Shown here in pieces: positions 10,653 through 20,634 of a DNA stretch of 64,000 bases (positions are counted from its first letter, which is position 1; each line of letters opens with the position of its first letter). Where the stretch lies: positions 1,755,501 through 1,819,500 of the forward strand of contig NZ_JAEACT010000002.1 in NCBI RefSeq assembly GCF_021432385.1, read 5' to 3'. Below the pieces are notes generated by a model. It was not told the origin of the DNA and searched no databases. It saw only the letters and a list, made by a program, of their open reading frames with translations. The translations under genes and the position numbers were made by a program. The DNA comes from Clostridium hydrogenum. Lineage in GTDB: Bacteria > Bacillota > Clostridia > Clostridiales > Clostridiaceae.

Positions 10653-11352
10653 CATTGGCAATGTTAGGAAGCTTAATGAGGATTATGTTGACTATTATGA
10701 GAAAGATGACTTAAGACTTTATATTGTTGCAGATGGTATGGGCGGACATAATGCAGGCGAAATAGCAAGCAAAATGGCGGTAGATTCTACAATAGAATAC
10801 ATAAAGAAGCTAGGGGACTTGCCTTGTGAAAAAGTTGGAGATATACTTAAAAAAGCTGTGAAATATGCAAATGAGAAGATATATACTTATTCTAAATCTT
10901 CTGAAAATTTATCTGGTATGGGTACGACTATAACGGCATGCATAATAAAGGACAATAATATATCTATTGCAAATGTAGGAGATAGCAGTTGTTTTTTAAT
11001 TAAAGCTGATGGTATAACAAAAGTTACTAAGGATCATTCTCTTGTACAGCAATTAGTTGATAGTGGGACAATTACTGAGGAAGAGGCAATGACACATCCT
11101 AATAAAAACATAATAACAAGAGCACTTGGAACTAGTGAGTTTGTTGATGTTGATATATTTGACCTAAAGTTAACTGGTGTAATTAAGGGCATATTGTCTA
11201 CAGATGGGTTAACGAACAGCGTTAGTGCATATGAAATTTATGATATTATAATGAAAAATGACAATGAAGCTTCTTGTGAAAAACTCGTTGAACTTAGTAA
11301 ATTGAAGGGAAGCAGGGACAATATATCAATTATTGTATTTGAAGGAGAGTGA
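10633..11352 (+). CDS. stp: PP2C-family Ser/Thr protein phosphatase
   Basis: Partner phosphatase of the adjacent PASTA kinase. 239 residues. Metal-binding motifs are visible: [32 protein letters not shown] and LSTDGLTN, ending [16 protein letters not shown] precedes ATG 10633 within the end of rlmN. It is known as PrpC or Stp in Firmicutes, where it reverses PrkC phosphorylation. Confidence 0.95.
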   Translation: MVAMLSDIGNVRKLNEDYVDYYEKDDLRLYIVADGMGGHNAGEIASKMAVDSTIEYIKKLGDLPCEKVGDILKKAVKYANEKIYTYSKSSENLSGMGTTITACIIKDNNISIANVGDSSCFLIKADGITKVTKDHSLVQQLVDSGTITEEEAMTHPNKNIITRALGTSEFVDVDIFDLKLTGVIKGILSTDGLTNSVSAYEIYDIIMKNDNEASCEKLVELSKLKGSRDNISIIVFEGE

Positions 11353-11356
11353 AAAA

Positions 11357-13330
11357 ATGATAGGAACTGTTCTGAGTAATAGATATAAATTAGAAGAAGA
11401 AATAGGTGTTGGTGGTACAGCTGTTGTATATAAGGCAAAGGATATTTTATTAAATAGAAATGTTGCAGTTAAAGTACTTAAAGGTGAATTCTCAGATGAT
11501 GAAGATTTCGTAAGCAAGTTTAAAAGGGAAGCTACATCAGCAGCAAGTATATCAGATACAAATATTGTTAATATTTATGATGTTGGAACTGAAGGCAAGA
11601 TAAACTATATTGTTATGGAATACATTGATGGAAAGACATTGAAAGAAGTAATAAAAGAACAGGGTAAAATTGGACCTAAAGCATTAGTAGGAGTTGCAAT
11701 TCAAATTTCAAAAGCTTTGGATTGTGCTCATAGGAATAATATTATTCATAGAGATATAAAGCCTCATAATATAATGGTTACTAAAGAAGGGCTTGTAAAA
11801 GTAACTGATTTTGGCATTGCAAAAGCTTCAAATTCTGTAACTATAACAAGTACTAATAAAGTATTGGGTTCGGCACATTATTTATCACCAGAACAAGCAC
11901 AAGGAAAGCAAGTTGATTGCAGAACGGATATTTATTCTTTTGGAATTGTGCTTTATGAAATGGCAACAGGTAAGGTGCCACATGATGCAGATACACCTGT
12001 TTCTGTAGCATTAAAACATATTCAGGAACCTGTTGATCCACCTAGAAATTTAAATGGTAGTATACCAAATTCACTTAACAATTTAATCTTAAAATGTCTC
12101 GAAAAAAATCCTGCCAGCAGGTATCAAAGTGCTAAAGAGGTTTTAAGTGATCTTATAAAAATAAAAAATAATTTAAATATTGACGAGTTTCAAGATGATA
12201 GTATGGACGATGAATATACTAGAGTTATGGAACCTGTAAAGATTAAAGATAAAAAGGAACCAATAAATAAAAATATAAAAAATGATGATGATGATGAAAA
12301 TGATGATGATGAAGATATTGATGATTTAGATGATAAAAGTTTAAAAAATAAGGGCAGCAAAATTAGTGATAAAAAGAAGAAAATACTAATTGGCTCAATT
12401 ATTGCTGTTATTTTAATAGTAGGTTCAGCCTTAGCATTTGCAATTGGAGCTGGTTTGCTTAGTAATTCACCTTCAACCAAAAAAGTTGCAGTACCTAGTA
12501 TAATAGGAAAGACAAAAAGTGATGCAACTGATGCACTTAACAAGGTTAACTTGAAATTAGAGGTTGCTGGAACAACTAAAAGTGATAAGCCTAAAGGGAC
12601 TGTAGTAGCCTGTTATCCAGATGAAGGCACAGAAGTTTTAGAGAATTCAACTGTAAGAGTTAATATAAGTTCTGGACCAGAAACAAAAACGCTGCCTTCA
12701 CTTCAGGGTATGAGCTTAAGTGATGCAAAAGCGGAAATTTCAAATGATGGATGTACTTTAGGAAATGTTTCTTATAGTAATTCAGATACTGTTCCAAAAG
12801 GATGTGTAAGTTCACAGAATCCACCAGAAGGAACTGATATAACTAGTGGTATGAAAATAGATTTAGTTATAAGCAATGGACCTAAACAAGATACAGGGGT
12901 AACAGTACCAGATGTGAGCGGCAAAAGTGCTGCCGATGCACAAAATATTCTATCATCAATGAACCTTGTACCAAGTATTAAATATGAAGATACAACGGAT
13001 CAATCCAAAAACGGAATTGTTGATACAATGACCCCGGGTGCAGGAAACACAGTAGCTAAAGGCTCACAAGTTATTATTTTTGTTTGGAGAATAAATGCTG
13101 CGGCTAGTTCAAATACAAATACTCAGCAAACAGCGTCAAGTAACACTAACAGTAGCGGTACTAGTCAAAGTGGTGGAAGTAATACTTCTGCTTCTGGATC
13201 AAACGGTCAAAGCGGGAATACTACTCAACCTTCTGGAAATAATACTACTGGTGGTAATAATACTACTGGTAGTAACACCACTCCGCCAGCTTCAAATACA
13301 CAAACTGGCGGACAAAATGGCAAAAAATAA
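11357..13330 (+). CDS. prkC: PASTA-domain Ser/Thr protein kinase
   Basis: Membrane kinase that senses cell-wall fragments and controls growth, wall synthesis and spore germination in related species. The kinase domain (about 1-265) has VAVKVLK, HRDIKPHN near 131 and DFGIA near 151. A highly acidic Asp-rich linker (about 285-330) precedes one transmembrane helix near 341-365. Three outside PASTA domains follow (about 375-441, 445-512, 515-578), then a 75-residue Ser/Thr/Asn/Gly-rich tail. ATG 11357 follows GGAGAG. Confidence 0.96.
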   Translation: MIGTVLSNRYKLEEEIGVGGTAVVYKAKDILLNRNVAVKVLKGEFSDDEDFVSKFKREATSAASISDTNIVNIYDVGTEGKINYIVMEYIDGKTLKEVIKEQGKIGPKALVGVAIQISKALDCAHRNNIIHRDIKPHNIMVTKEGLVKVTDFGIAKASNSVTITSTNKVLGSAHYLSPEQAQGKQVDCRTDIYSFGIVLYEMATGKVPHDADTPVSVALKHIQEPVDPPRNLNGSIPNSLNNLILKCLEKNPASRYQSAKEVLSDLIKIKNNLNIDEFQDDSMDDEYTRVMEPVKIKDKKEPINKNIKNDDDDENDDDEDIDDLDDKSLKNKGSKISDKKKKILIGSIIAVILIVGSALAFAIGAGLLSNSPSTKKVAVPSIIGKTKSDATDALNKVNLKLEVAGTTKSDKPKGTVVACYPDEGTEVLENSTVRVNISSGPETKTLPSLQGMSLSDAKAEISNDGCTLGNVSYSNSDTVPKGCVSSQNPPEGTDITSGMKIDLVISNGPKQDTGVTVPDVSGKSAADAQNILSSMNLVPSIKYEDTTDQSKNGIVDTMTPGAGNTVAKGSQVIIFVWRINAAASSNTNTQQTASSNTNSSGTSQSGGSNTSASGSNGQSGNTTQPSGNNTTGGNNTTGSNTTPPASNTQTGGQNGKK

Positions 13331-13348
13331 TTAAACTAAGGAGTAATT

Positions 13349-14215
13349 ATGCAGGGAATTATAGTTAAAGGAATTGCAGGATTTTATTATGTAAAAGTTA
13401 ATGATCAAATAATTGAGTGTAAAGCTAGAGGTAAATTTAGATATAATTCCTTGTCTCCAATTGTAGGTGACAAAGTACAAATATCTATTGATAATGAAAA
13501 AGGTGTAATTGATAAGATTGAAAAGCGAATTAATGAATTAAAAAGACCATCTGTGGCAAATGTAACTCAAGCTTTTATAGTATTCGCACTTAAAAACCCG
13601 GATTTTAACAGAAACTTACTAAATAAGTTTCTAATTTTATGTGAGCATGAAGGGATACATCCCATTGTATGCTTTAATAAAATAGATTTAGCAACTGAAA
13701 AAGAAATTGATGAAGCTAAAGGGCTTGTAGAGTTAGCTGGGTATGAATATATTATGATTAACGCTAAAAAGGGAATTGGGATGGATACTTTAAAAGGTAA
13801 GCTAAAAGACAATGTCACGGTAATCAGCGGCTTATCTGGAGTTGGAAAATCTACAATGTTCAATTCTTTAGTAGAAAAAGAAGCAATGAAGGTTGGAGAT
13901 ATTAGTGAAAAAATAAAAAGAGGTAAACATACTACAAGGCATAGTGAGCTTATAGAGGTTGCAGATGGATTTTTGGTTGATACACCTGGTTTTTCATCTA
14001 TAGATATTAATTTTTTGGAAGTGCAGGAGCTTAAGGAGCTGTTTCCTGAATTCCTATTGTATAGTCATATGTGTAAGTTTACAGGATGCTTACATTATAA
14101 GGAACCATGCTGCGAAGTTAAAAATGCAGTAGAGCAAGGCAAAATTCATAAAGATAGATATGAGTTTTATATAAATACCTTGAATGAATTGAAAGATAGG
14201 AGGAAATATAAATGA
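13349..14215 (+). CDS. rsgA: Ribosome small-subunit maturation GTPase RsgA
   Basis: Circularly permuted GTPase that checks 30S assembly. 288 residues. An OB-fold N-domain (about 1-65) comes first. G motifs are in permuted order: NKID (G4), then GLSGVGKST (P-loop), then DTPGF (G3). The zinc-binding domain carries [14 protein letters not shown] near 245. GGAG precedes ATG. It overlaps rpe by ATGA. Confidence 0.96.
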   Translation: MQGIIVKGIAGFYYVKVNDQIIECKARGKFRYNSLSPIVGDKVQISIDNEKGVIDKIEKRINELKRPSVANVTQAFIVFALKNPDFNRNLLNKFLILCEHEGIHPIVCFNKIDLATEKEIDEAKGLVELAGYEYIMINAKKGIGMDTLKGKLKDNVTVISGLSGVGKSTMFNSLVEKEAMKVGDISEKIKRGKHTTRHSELIEVADGFLVDTPGFSSIDINFLEVQELKELFPEFLLYSHMCKFTGCLHYKEPCCEVKNAVEQGKIHKDRYEFYINTLNELKDRRKYK

Positions 14216-14865
14216 TGAAATTATCCCCCTCAATTTTATCAGCTGATTTTTCAAAATTGGGTGAAGAAATTAAAGCTTTAGATAAAAGTGGTGCTGATTT
14301 TATACATATAGATGTAATGGATGGGATGTTTGTGCCAAATATAAGTCTTGGTTTACCGGTAATTAAAAGTATAAGGCCATATACAAACTTGCCATTTGAT
14401 GTACATTTAATGATTGAAGAGCCTTCAAGATATATAGAGGAGTTTGTGAATGCGGGTGCAGATATTATAACTGTACATTACGAGGCAGATAAGCACATAG
14501 ATAGAACTTTAAATTATATAAAAAGTTTTGGAAAAAAGGCAGCAATTGCACTTAATCCAGGTACACCAGTTTGTAATATTAAGGATTTGATTGGATTAGT
14601 AGATATGGTAGTTATTATGACTGTAAACCCAGGATACGGTGGTCAGAAGTTTATTGATTATACTTTAGATAAAATAAAGGAAGTTAAAGAATTATCGAAA
14701 GAATTTAATAAAGATCTTTTAATAGAAGTAGACGGTGGAATAGCTTCAAATAATATAAAAAAGGTATTTGAAGCTGGAAGCAATGTAGCAGTAGCTGGTT
14801 CCGCAGTTTTTAAAGATGGTAAGATAGAGGAAAATATAAAGTTGTTAAAAGGAAGTATTGGATAA
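14212..14865 (+). CDS. rpe: Ribulose-phosphate 3-epimerase
   Basis: TIM-barrel enzyme that interconverts ribulose 5-phosphate and xylulose 5-phosphate. 217 residues. Motifs are SPSILSADF, the metal-site [32 protein letters not shown] and EVDGGI. AGGAGG lies before ATG 14212, which overlaps the rsgA stop; ATG 14215 is possible too. The stop overlaps the thiN start. Confidence 0.97.
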   Translation: MMKLSPSILSADFSKLGEEIKALDKSGADFIHIDVMDGMFVPNISLGLPVIKSIRPYTNLPFDVHLMIEEPSRYIEEFVNAGADIITVHYEADKHIDRTLNYIKSFGKKAAIALNPGTPVCNIKDLIGLVDMVVIMTVNPGYGGQKFIDYTLDKIKEVKELSKEFNKDLLIEVDGGIASNNIKKVFEAGSNVAVAGSAVFKDGKIEENIKLLKGSIG

Positions 14866-15500
14866 TGAAAGCTGTTATTATTTCAGGGGGCACGGAACCA
14901 TCTTATGAAGTATTACATAAAGAACTTAGAAATTGTGATTTTTTAGTGTGTGCTGACAGTGGTGCGAATTGTATCTATAAATATAAAATTAAACCTAATA
15001 TATTAATAGGAGATTTTGATTCTGCAAGTAATGAAGCACTGGAATACTACAAAAAAAATTGCGCTGATATCATTAAATTTCCTCCAGAAAAAGATTTTAC
15101 AGATACAGAACTTGCTTTAAAAGAAGTTTTAAAATTAGAAGTTTCTGAAATTGTGTTTCTAGGGTGTACAGGAACAAGAATAGATCATTTATTTGGAAAT
15201 ATTGGACTTCTTAATAGATGCTTGGATTTAGAAATTAATGCATTTATTAAAGATGATAATAATGAAATGTTTATTATTAACAAGGAAAGTACACTGAGAG
15301 GCACAAGAGGAACATTGTTTTCTATACAAGCATTTGGTGATGAGGTTAAAGAATTATCTATTATAGGTGCTAAATATCCTCTAAAAGACTATAATTTAAA
15401 GTTTGGTGATCCAAGAACAGTATCCAATGAGTTTTTAGATGAAGATGTTACAATAAGTTTTAAAACCGGAAAGGTTATTGTAATGAAATCAAAAGACTAA
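14865..15500 (+). CDS. thiN: Thiamine pyrophosphokinase
   Basis: Makes thiamine diphosphate from thiamine and ATP. 211 residues. Conserved ADSGAN, IGDFDS and the KDFTDTELAL motif bind nucleotide and metal; GCTGTRIDH follows. It overlaps rpe by TAATG. The rsgA-rpe-thiN-spoVM-rpmB order is the same as in Bacillus subtilis. Confidence 0.94.
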   Translation: MKAVIISGGTEPSYEVLHKELRNCDFLVCADSGANCIYKYKIKPNILIGDFDSASNEALEYYKKNCADIIKFPPEKDFTDTELALKEVLKLEVSEIVFLGCTGTRIDHLFGNIGLLNRCLDLEINAFIKDDNNEMFIINKESTLRGTRGTLFSIQAFGDEVKELSIIGAKYPLKDYNLKFGDPRTVSNEFLDEDVTISFKTGKVIVMKSKD

Positions 15501-15522
15501 TAAATTTTATAAATTGATATAT

Positions 15523-15590
15523 GACTTTAACACTAATAATTGGTTAAATGTAGATTTGAAACAATTATTAGTGTTAAAGTCTTTTTTTTA
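15523..15590 (+). terminator. Strong terminator after thiN
   Basis: A perfect 20-bp inverted repeat (15523-15542 with 15562-15581) with a 19-nt loop is followed by a run of T. It closes the priA-to-thiN transcription block. Confidence 0.9.
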
Positions 15591-15659
15591 TTATTAAGGA
15601 CATCTTTTCTAGTATGAAGCATATAATATTAGTAAATTACTAGTGGGGGTGTTTCTATT

Positions 15660-15833
15660 ATGTCAAAAAAATGTAAATCTAAGTTGAATCAAAATATTTT
15701 GGGAGTAATAGCGGCCTCTGTTGGCATTGGAATATTAATTACTGTTATTATACCTTATGTAGGATGGATAATTGCCGTTGGTGGCGCATTAATATATATT
15801 GGATGGTATTTAATAGAGCACTGCCATAAATAG
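15660..15833 (+). CDS. 57-residue two-helix membrane peptide
   Basis: Short gene with GGGGGTG before the ATG. A basic Lys/Cys start (MSKKCKSKLNQ) is followed by two hydrophobic segments, near 13-32 and 36-51, separated by PYVG, and ends in EHCHK. I do not recognise a family. It lies between the thiN terminator and spoVM. Good ribosome site and a clean membrane hairpin pattern support a real gene; it may take part in sporulation, but that rests on position alone. Confidence 0.7.
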   Translation: MSKKCKSKLNQNILGVIAASVGIGILITVIIPYVGWIIAVGGALIYIGWYLIEHCHK

Positions 15834-15905
15834 GAGTTAAGCTGCATATATATGTATTGGAATACAATTTATATTATGTGGTTTAAAATAGGAGGGAAAT
15901 ATTAA

Positions 15906-15980
15906 ATGAAAATAGTTGCAATAAAACTTCCAAAATTTTTATCGAAAATAATTAAAATATTTGTAAGGAAAAAAAATTAA
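15906..15980 (+). CDS. spoVM: Stage V sporulation protein M (24 residues)
   Basis: Tiny amphipathic peptide starting MKIVAIKLPKFLSKI and ending in basic residues. B. subtilis SpoVM begins MKFYTIKLPKFL, so IKLPKFL is an exact match, including the proline known to matter for membrane-curvature sensing. AGGAGG sits before the ATG. The place between thiN and rpmB is the same as in B. subtilis. In that species it marks the forespore membrane and recruits SpoIVA for coat assembly. It is short enough for most gene finders to miss. Confidence 0.9.
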   Translation: MKIVAIKLPKFLSKIIKIFVRKKN

Positions 15981-15994
15981 ACATATGAGTCAAT

Positions 15995-16031
15995 AAAAAA
16001 AATGCAATTGTTAAACAATTGCATTTTTTTT
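15995..16031. terminator. Bidirectional terminator between spoVM and rpmB
   Basis: AAAAAATGCAATTG / CAATTGCATTTTTT stem around loop TTAAA. A-tract on the left and T-tract on the right let it serve both converging genes. Confidence 0.9.
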
Positions 16032-16222
16032 TATATTGCACGCTGCACTTTTCCTGAACGTAAGCATCTAGTACATACATGAATAGTTTTTGGAGTTCCA
16101 TTAACTACAGCTTTAACAGTTCTTATATTAGGAAGCCATGTTCTTTTAGACTGATTGTGAGCATGGCTATATTGTACACCAGCTACAACACCTTTTCCGC
16201 ATATATCGCATTTTCTTGACAT
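16031..16222 (-). CDS. rpmB: Ribosomal protein L28
   Basis: 63 residues. MSRKCDICGKG with CxxC and a second pair CTRCLRSGK make the zinc-binding form of L28. Start is the ATG at 16222 with GGGAGG upstream on the minus strand; the longer frame to 16255 has no support. It is the only minus-strand ribosomal gene here, as in other Firmicutes. Confidence 0.96.
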   Translation of the reverse strand: MSRKCDICGKGVVAGVQYSHAHNQSKRTWLPNIRTVKAVVNGTPKTIHVCTRCLRSGKVQRAI

Positions 16223-16278
16223 TGTATACACCTCCCTTAAATATGTTAAAAACATATTTCAAACAAAATACATGTTAT

Positions 16279-16308
16279 ATTCTATCATAAAATGCACAAA
16301 ATATGCAA
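16279..16308 (-). promoter_or_regulatory. Promoter for rpmB
   Basis: Read on the minus strand, TTGCAT (16303-16308) is 18 bases from TAGAAT (16279-16284), which has a TG extension. Confidence 0.6.
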
Positions 16309-16367
16309 TAGCAAATTAAATTGTTATTATAAATTTTAAGAAATTAATATTTAAAAATATTGAATAA

Positions 16368-16396
16368 TTGCTTATTTTAATATAAAATTGTATTAT
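16368..16396 (+). promoter_or_regulatory. Promoter for the Asp23 gene and fakA
   Basis: TTGCTT (16368-16373), 17-base spacer, TATTAT (16391-16396). The Asp23-family ATG follows 29 bases later after AAGGAGG. Confidence 0.55.
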
Positions 16397-16424
16397 GTGC
16401 TTATTAAGTAAGGAGGAATTTAAA

Positions 16425-16772
16425 ATGATGCAGATTTCCAATGAAAATGGTTCAATCAATTTTTCTGTGGAAACACTTGCCAATATAGTAGGGGTATCAA
16501 CCATGGAATGCTATGGTGTGGTTGGAATGGCTTCTAAAACTGCCAAAGATGGTTTGTGGGAGCTTATAAAAGGAGAGAACCTAAGTAAAGGTGTAAAAAT
16601 AAATTGCAAGGATGAAAAATTGAGCGTTGAGTTGTATATAATAGTTGAATATGGTACTAAGATATCTGTTATAGCTAATAATATAATTCAAAAAGTAAGA
16701 TATAATGTTGAAAATTATACAGGACTAAAAATATCAAGTATAACAGTAAATGTGCAAGGCGTAAGGGTCTAA
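16425..16772 (+). CDS. Asp23/Gls24 family envelope stress protein
   Basis: 115 residues, YloU-like member of the Asp23 (DUF322) family. It contains the conserved VSTMECYGVVGM segment and a beta-alpha pattern ending in ISSITVNVQGVRV. In staphylococci Asp23 lies at the membrane; the function of this short type is not settled. ATG 16425 follows GGAGG. It directly precedes the FakA-like gene, a very common pairing. Confidence 0.9.
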   Translation: MMQISNENGSINFSVETLANIVGVSTMECYGVVGMASKTAKDGLWELIKGENLSKGVKINCKDEKLSVELYIIVEYGTKISVIANNIIQKVRYNVENYTGLKISSITVNVQGVRV

Positions 16773-16785
16773 GGAGGTACTAAAA

Positions 16786-18429
16786 TTGGAACACTTAACA
16801 ATAGATGGGCATGATTTTTACAACATGGTTGTTAATGCCTGCAATAGACTAGAAGAACAAAAGGAATTTGTAAATTCACTAAATGTTTTTCCAGTACCTG
16901 ATGGTGATACAGGAACTAATATGTCTATGACTTTTAGAAATGCAGTCATGGAAATTGAAGATTTAAAAAATGAAACTATAGATGTTATAGCTAAGAAACT
17001 TGCAAAAGGTGCACTTATGGGTGCTAGAGGAAATTCCGGAGTAATATTATCACAAATATTAAGGGGAATTTCTAATGGAATTGGAAATTCAGAAAAAGTT
17101 AATAGTGCTGAGTTTGCAAAGAGTATAATGGAAGGTTCAAATTTTGCCTATAAAGCTGTAATGAGACCAACAGAAGGTACAATCTTAACAATAATAAGAA
17201 GTGCTGGAGAAAGCGCTTTAAAGAGCAAAAAAACAGATATAACAGAACTACTAAGTGAAGTGTGTGAGTTTAGTGAAGAAATGCTCAATAAGACACCGGA
17301 AATGCTCCCAGTTTTAAAGAAAGCAAAAGTGGTTGATTCTGGTGGAACTGGGCTTTTAATTATACTAAAAGGAATGTATGAAGCTCTCGAAAAAGATATA
17401 GAGGCAGAACTTAATGGAGAAGTATTAATAAAAGGAACTACAACTACTAAAGCTGCAGAAACTGATATAAATGAAGAAATAAAATTTGGTTACTGTACAG
17501 AATTTATAATACATTCAAACGATAAAGATGTTACGGGGTTTAGAAATGAAATATCTAAGTTTGGAGATTCAATGGTAGTAGTAAATGTTGATGATATAAC
17601 TAAAGTTCATATACATACAAATGATCCTGGACTTGTTTTATCAAAGGCAGTAAAAATTGGAGAGCTTTCAAGAATAAAAATTGATAATATGAGGGAAGAA
17701 CATAGAGAAGTTCTTGAACTTAAAAATGCAGAAGCTTATGATTCAGAAAAAGTTACTGAAGATGACGAAATAAAAAAATATGGATTCATTTCAGTTGCCT
17801 TAGGAGAGGGAATAAGTAATATATTTAAGGATTTAGGTGTCGATAGGGTTATAGAAGGTGGGCAAACTATGAATCCTAGTACACAAGATATACTTGCATG
17901 TATTAACAATATTAAAGCAGAAAATATAATAATATTCCCTAATAATAAGAATATTATTATGGCAGCAAATCAGGCAAAAGATTTAACAGATAAAAAAGTT
18001 TTTGTAATACCAACAACAACAATACCTCAGGCCATTACATGTTTAACTGAGTTTGATTATGAAGCTGAAGCTTTAGAAAATGTAACAAAGCTTACAGAAA
18101 CCATGAAGAGCGTTAAAACTGGATCTATAACATATGCTGTTAGAGATACTGAAATTGATGGGAAAGCTATTAAAGAAAATGATATTTTAGGACTGATAGA
18201 AGGTAAAATTAAAGAAGTTGGAAATGATGTTTATGATGTTTGCGAAAAAGTTATAGCTGATTTAGCTAACGATGAAGCAGAAATAATCTCTGTTTATTAT
18301 GGAAAAGATTGTGATGTGGATAAAGTTAACAGTCTAGTAGAAAAGCTTGAAGAAAAATATGCTGATATAGATGTTCAATGCAGCAGTGGACAGCAACCGC
18401 TATATTATTTCATTGTATCAGTAGAGTAA
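16786..18429 (+). CDS. fakA: DAK-domain kinase, FakA/YloV-like
   Basis: 547 residues. The N-terminal DhaL/Dak2 domain (about 1-200) has NVFPVPDGDTGTNMSMT, whose aspartates bind Mg-ATP, and MGARGNSGVILSQ. A middle linker and a C-terminal DegV-like FakA domain follow (about 230-547). The staphylococcal homologue phosphorylates fatty acids held by FakB. The start is TTG 16786 with GGAGG upstream. No fakB is in this window. Confidence 0.92.
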   Translation: MEHLTIDGHDFYNMVVNACNRLEEQKEFVNSLNVFPVPDGDTGTNMSMTFRNAVMEIEDLKNETIDVIAKKLAKGALMGARGNSGVILSQILRGISNGIGNSEKVNSAEFAKSIMEGSNFAYKAVMRPTEGTILTIIRSAGESALKSKKTDITELLSEVCEFSEEMLNKTPEMLPVLKKAKVVDSGGTGLLIILKGMYEALEKDIEAELNGEVLIKGTTTTKAAETDINEEIKFGYCTEFIIHSNDKDVTGFRNEISKFGDSMVVVNVDDITKVHIHTNDPGLVLSKAVKIGELSRIKIDNMREEHREVLELKNAEAYDSEKVTEDDEIKKYGFISVALGEGISNIFKDLGVDRVIEGGQTMNPSTQDILACINNIKAENIIIFPNNKNIIMAANQAKDLTDKKVFVIPTTTIPQAITCLTEFDYEAEALENVTKLTETMKSVKTGSITYAVRDTEIDGKAIKENDILGLIEGKIKEVGNDVYDVCEKVIADLANDEAEIISVYYGKDCDVDKVNSLVEKLEEKYADIDVQCSSGQQPLYYFIVSVE

Positions 18430-18438
18430 TATATAAGA

Positions 18439-18470
18439 AAAGCAGCATGCATTGTGCTGCTTTATTTATT
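18439..18470 (+). terminator. Terminator after fakA
   Basis: AAAGCAGCA / TGCTGCTTT stem with loop TGCATTG, then T-rich sequence. Confidence 0.85.
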
Positions 18471-18496
18471 TATATAGTATTTTGGAGTGAAGTATT

Positions 18497-20533
18497 ATGA
18501 ATATTAATAATGATATTTCTAAATTAAAGGGTATAGGACCCAAAATGGCAGAAAAGCTAAATAAGTGTGGCATATTTTCAGCAATGGATTTGTTATTGTA
18601 TTTCCCAAAATCCTATGATAATATATCTGCGTCATCAAATATAAATGAAATTGAAGATGGCGAGAAGGTAGTAATAAAATGTAAACCAATAAAGCTTGAA
18701 AGGGAATTTAGATCCAAAAGTGGCAAGCTAGTAACCAAAATGATATTTTCAGATGGAAATAATAATTTTTATGGTATGTGGTTTAACCAGCCATATATAA
18801 AAAGCAAATTTAACTTTGAAAACTTTTATACAATTATGGGTAAGGTAAAAAAAACAAATAAGGATATTACAATAAATAATCCTATAATAGTAAATGGGGA
18901 AAATTTAAATGAAAAAAAGATTGTTCCCAGATATCCACTTACAGGGACCATTAAAAATACATTTTTTATTAGAATAATATTTGGTTTGTTGCAAGAAATT
19001 AAAATAAAGGAAAATATGCCAGAGTGGATTATTAAAAAGCACAATTTTTTTGAGCTAGATAGAGCACTTAGAGGAATACATAGTCCTAAAAATACAGTTG
19101 AATTAAGTGAGAGTTTAAGAAGATTAAAATTTCAGGAGCTCTTTACGTATTCATTAAAGATGTTAATGCTTAAAGAGTACATTAAAAATAACAATAAGGG
19201 TTTTGCATTTAAAATTTCACCGGAATTAAAAGAACTAAAAGAAAAATTGCCTTTTGAACTTACAGAAGCACAAAATGTAGTTATAAGGCAAATTTTATTA
19301 GATGAAAAGAAACCAAATTCAATGAATAGGCTTGTTCAAGGTGATGTTGGTTCGGGAAAAACTATAGTTGCTTTAATAGCTCTTTTTAATGTTATAAAAA
19401 ATGGATTTCAGGGAGTACTTATGGCTCCAACGGAGATACTTGCAAACCAGCATTTTGAAGAGGCAAATAAAATATTTAATGATTTTAATATAAAAATTGA
19501 ACTTTTAACTGGAAGCGTATCTGAAAAAAAGAAAAATGAAATTAAAGAAAAATTAAAAAAAGGAGAGGTAAATCTAATAATAGGAACTCATGCTCTCATA
19601 GAGGATAATGTGGAATTTAATAATTTGGGTATGATTGTCACTGATGAACTTCATAGATTTGGGGTAATGCAGAGAAATAAGTTATTTAATAAGGGAAATA
19701 ATGTTGATGTGCTTGTAATGACAGCAACACCAATTCCGAGAACTTTATCATTATATTTATATGGAGATTTAGATGTTTCTATAATTGATAAACTTCCGCC
19801 GGGAAGAAAAAAAGTTGAAACTTATTATATTAAAACTGAGCAAAAAAGTAGAGTGTATAATTTTGCAGTAAATCAAATAAATGAAGGAAGACAGGTATAC
19901 ATAGTTTGTCCTTTAGTAGAAGAAAATGATAAGTTGCAGTTAACTTCAGTTGAAAATTTATTTAATGATCTTAAAGAAAGTTATTTTAAAGATATAAGTA
20001 TAGAGATGATTCACGGTAAAATGAAACCTAAGGATAAAGATGAAATTATGAAAAAATTTAAAGAAGGAAAAACAAAGGCTTTAGTTTCAACAACCGTTAT
20101 AGAGGTTGGAGTTAATGTTCCTAATGCCAGTGTTATGATTATAGAAAATGCAGAAAGGTTTGGACTTGCACAGCTCCATCAACTTCGAGGTAGAGTTGGA
20201 AGAGGAGAATATAAATCATACTGCATATTAATAGCAAATCTTAAAAACAAAGTAGCTGAAAAAAGAATGAATATACTTGCTTCAAGTAATGATGGATTTT
20301 ATATTTCTGAACAGGATTTAAAATTAAGAGGAAGCGGAGAAATGTTTGGATTAAGACAAAGTGGAAATAATGAGCTTATATTATCAGATGTCATTGAAGA
20401 TATACAAATTTTGAAGGAAGCAAATGAAGAAGCAAGAAAACTTATAGAAAGTAATAATGAAGATGATATAAAAATTAAATTAGATATCTTTGAAAAATTA
20501 AAAACTACATCTAAGTACATTTGCTTTAATTAA
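18497..20533 (+). CDS. recG: ATP-dependent DNA helicase RecG
   Basis: 678 residues, normal length. The N-terminal wedge/OB domain starts with LKGIGPKMAEKL. Walker A GDVGSGKT is near 283 and the DEAD-like box is DELHRFG. Motif V/VI region ATTVIEVGVNVPNA and LRGRVGRG follow. It remodels stalled forks and Holliday junctions. TGGAGTG precedes ATG. A 96-bp palindrome follows directly. Confidence 0.96.
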   Translation: MNINNDISKLKGIGPKMAEKLNKCGIFSAMDLLLYFPKSYDNISASSNINEIEDGEKVVIKCKPIKLEREFRSKSGKLVTKMIFSDGNNNFYGMWFNQPYIKSKFNFENFYTIMGKVKKTNKDITINNPIIVNGENLNEKKIVPRYPLTGTIKNTFFIRIIFGLLQEIKIKENMPEWIIKKHNFFELDRALRGIHSPKNTVELSESLRRLKFQELFTYSLKMLMLKEYIKNNNKGFAFKISPELKELKEKLPFELTEAQNVVIRQILLDEKKPNSMNRLVQGDVGSGKTIVALIALFNVIKNGFQGVLMAPTEILANQHFEEANKIFNDFNIKIELLTGSVSEKKKNEIKEKLKKGEVNLIIGTHALIEDNVEFNNLGMIVTDELHRFGVMQRNKLFNKGNNVDVLVMTATPIPRTLSLYLYGDLDVSIIDKLPPGRKKVETYYIKTEQKSRVYNFAVNQINEGRQVYIVCPLVEENDKLQLTSVENLFNDLKESYFKDISIEMIHGKMKPKDKDEIMKKFKEGKTKALVSTTVIEVGVNVPNASVMIIENAERFGLAQLHQLRGRVGRGEYKSYCILIANLKNKVAEKRMNILASSNDGFYISEQDLKLRGSGEMFGLRQSGNNELILSDVIEDIQILKEANEEARKLIESNNEDDIKIKLDIFEKLKTTSKYICFN

Positions 20534-20534
20534 A

Positions 20535-20630
20535 GATAAAACTATTGAAACTTAAAAATTAATTTGTACCAAAATGCTATTTTCTCAGCATTATGGTACA
20601 AATTGATTTTTGTAGTTGAAACGTTTTATC
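20535..20630. repeat. 96-bp palindromic repeat, copy 1
   Basis: Begins GATAAAAC and ends GTTTTATC, with internal arms TTTGTACC and GGTACAAA around the core CTATTTTCTCAGC. It matches the copies at 28193, 39283 and 39387 over the whole 96 bp, and directly follows recG. It could serve as a transcript end but has no T-tract. Confidence 0.85.
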
Positions 20631-20634
20631 TAGA

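Noticed and set aside
12190..12543. Minus-strand Ser/Phe-rich frame
   Set aside because: Reverse shadow of the Asp-rich linker and membrane segment of PrkC.
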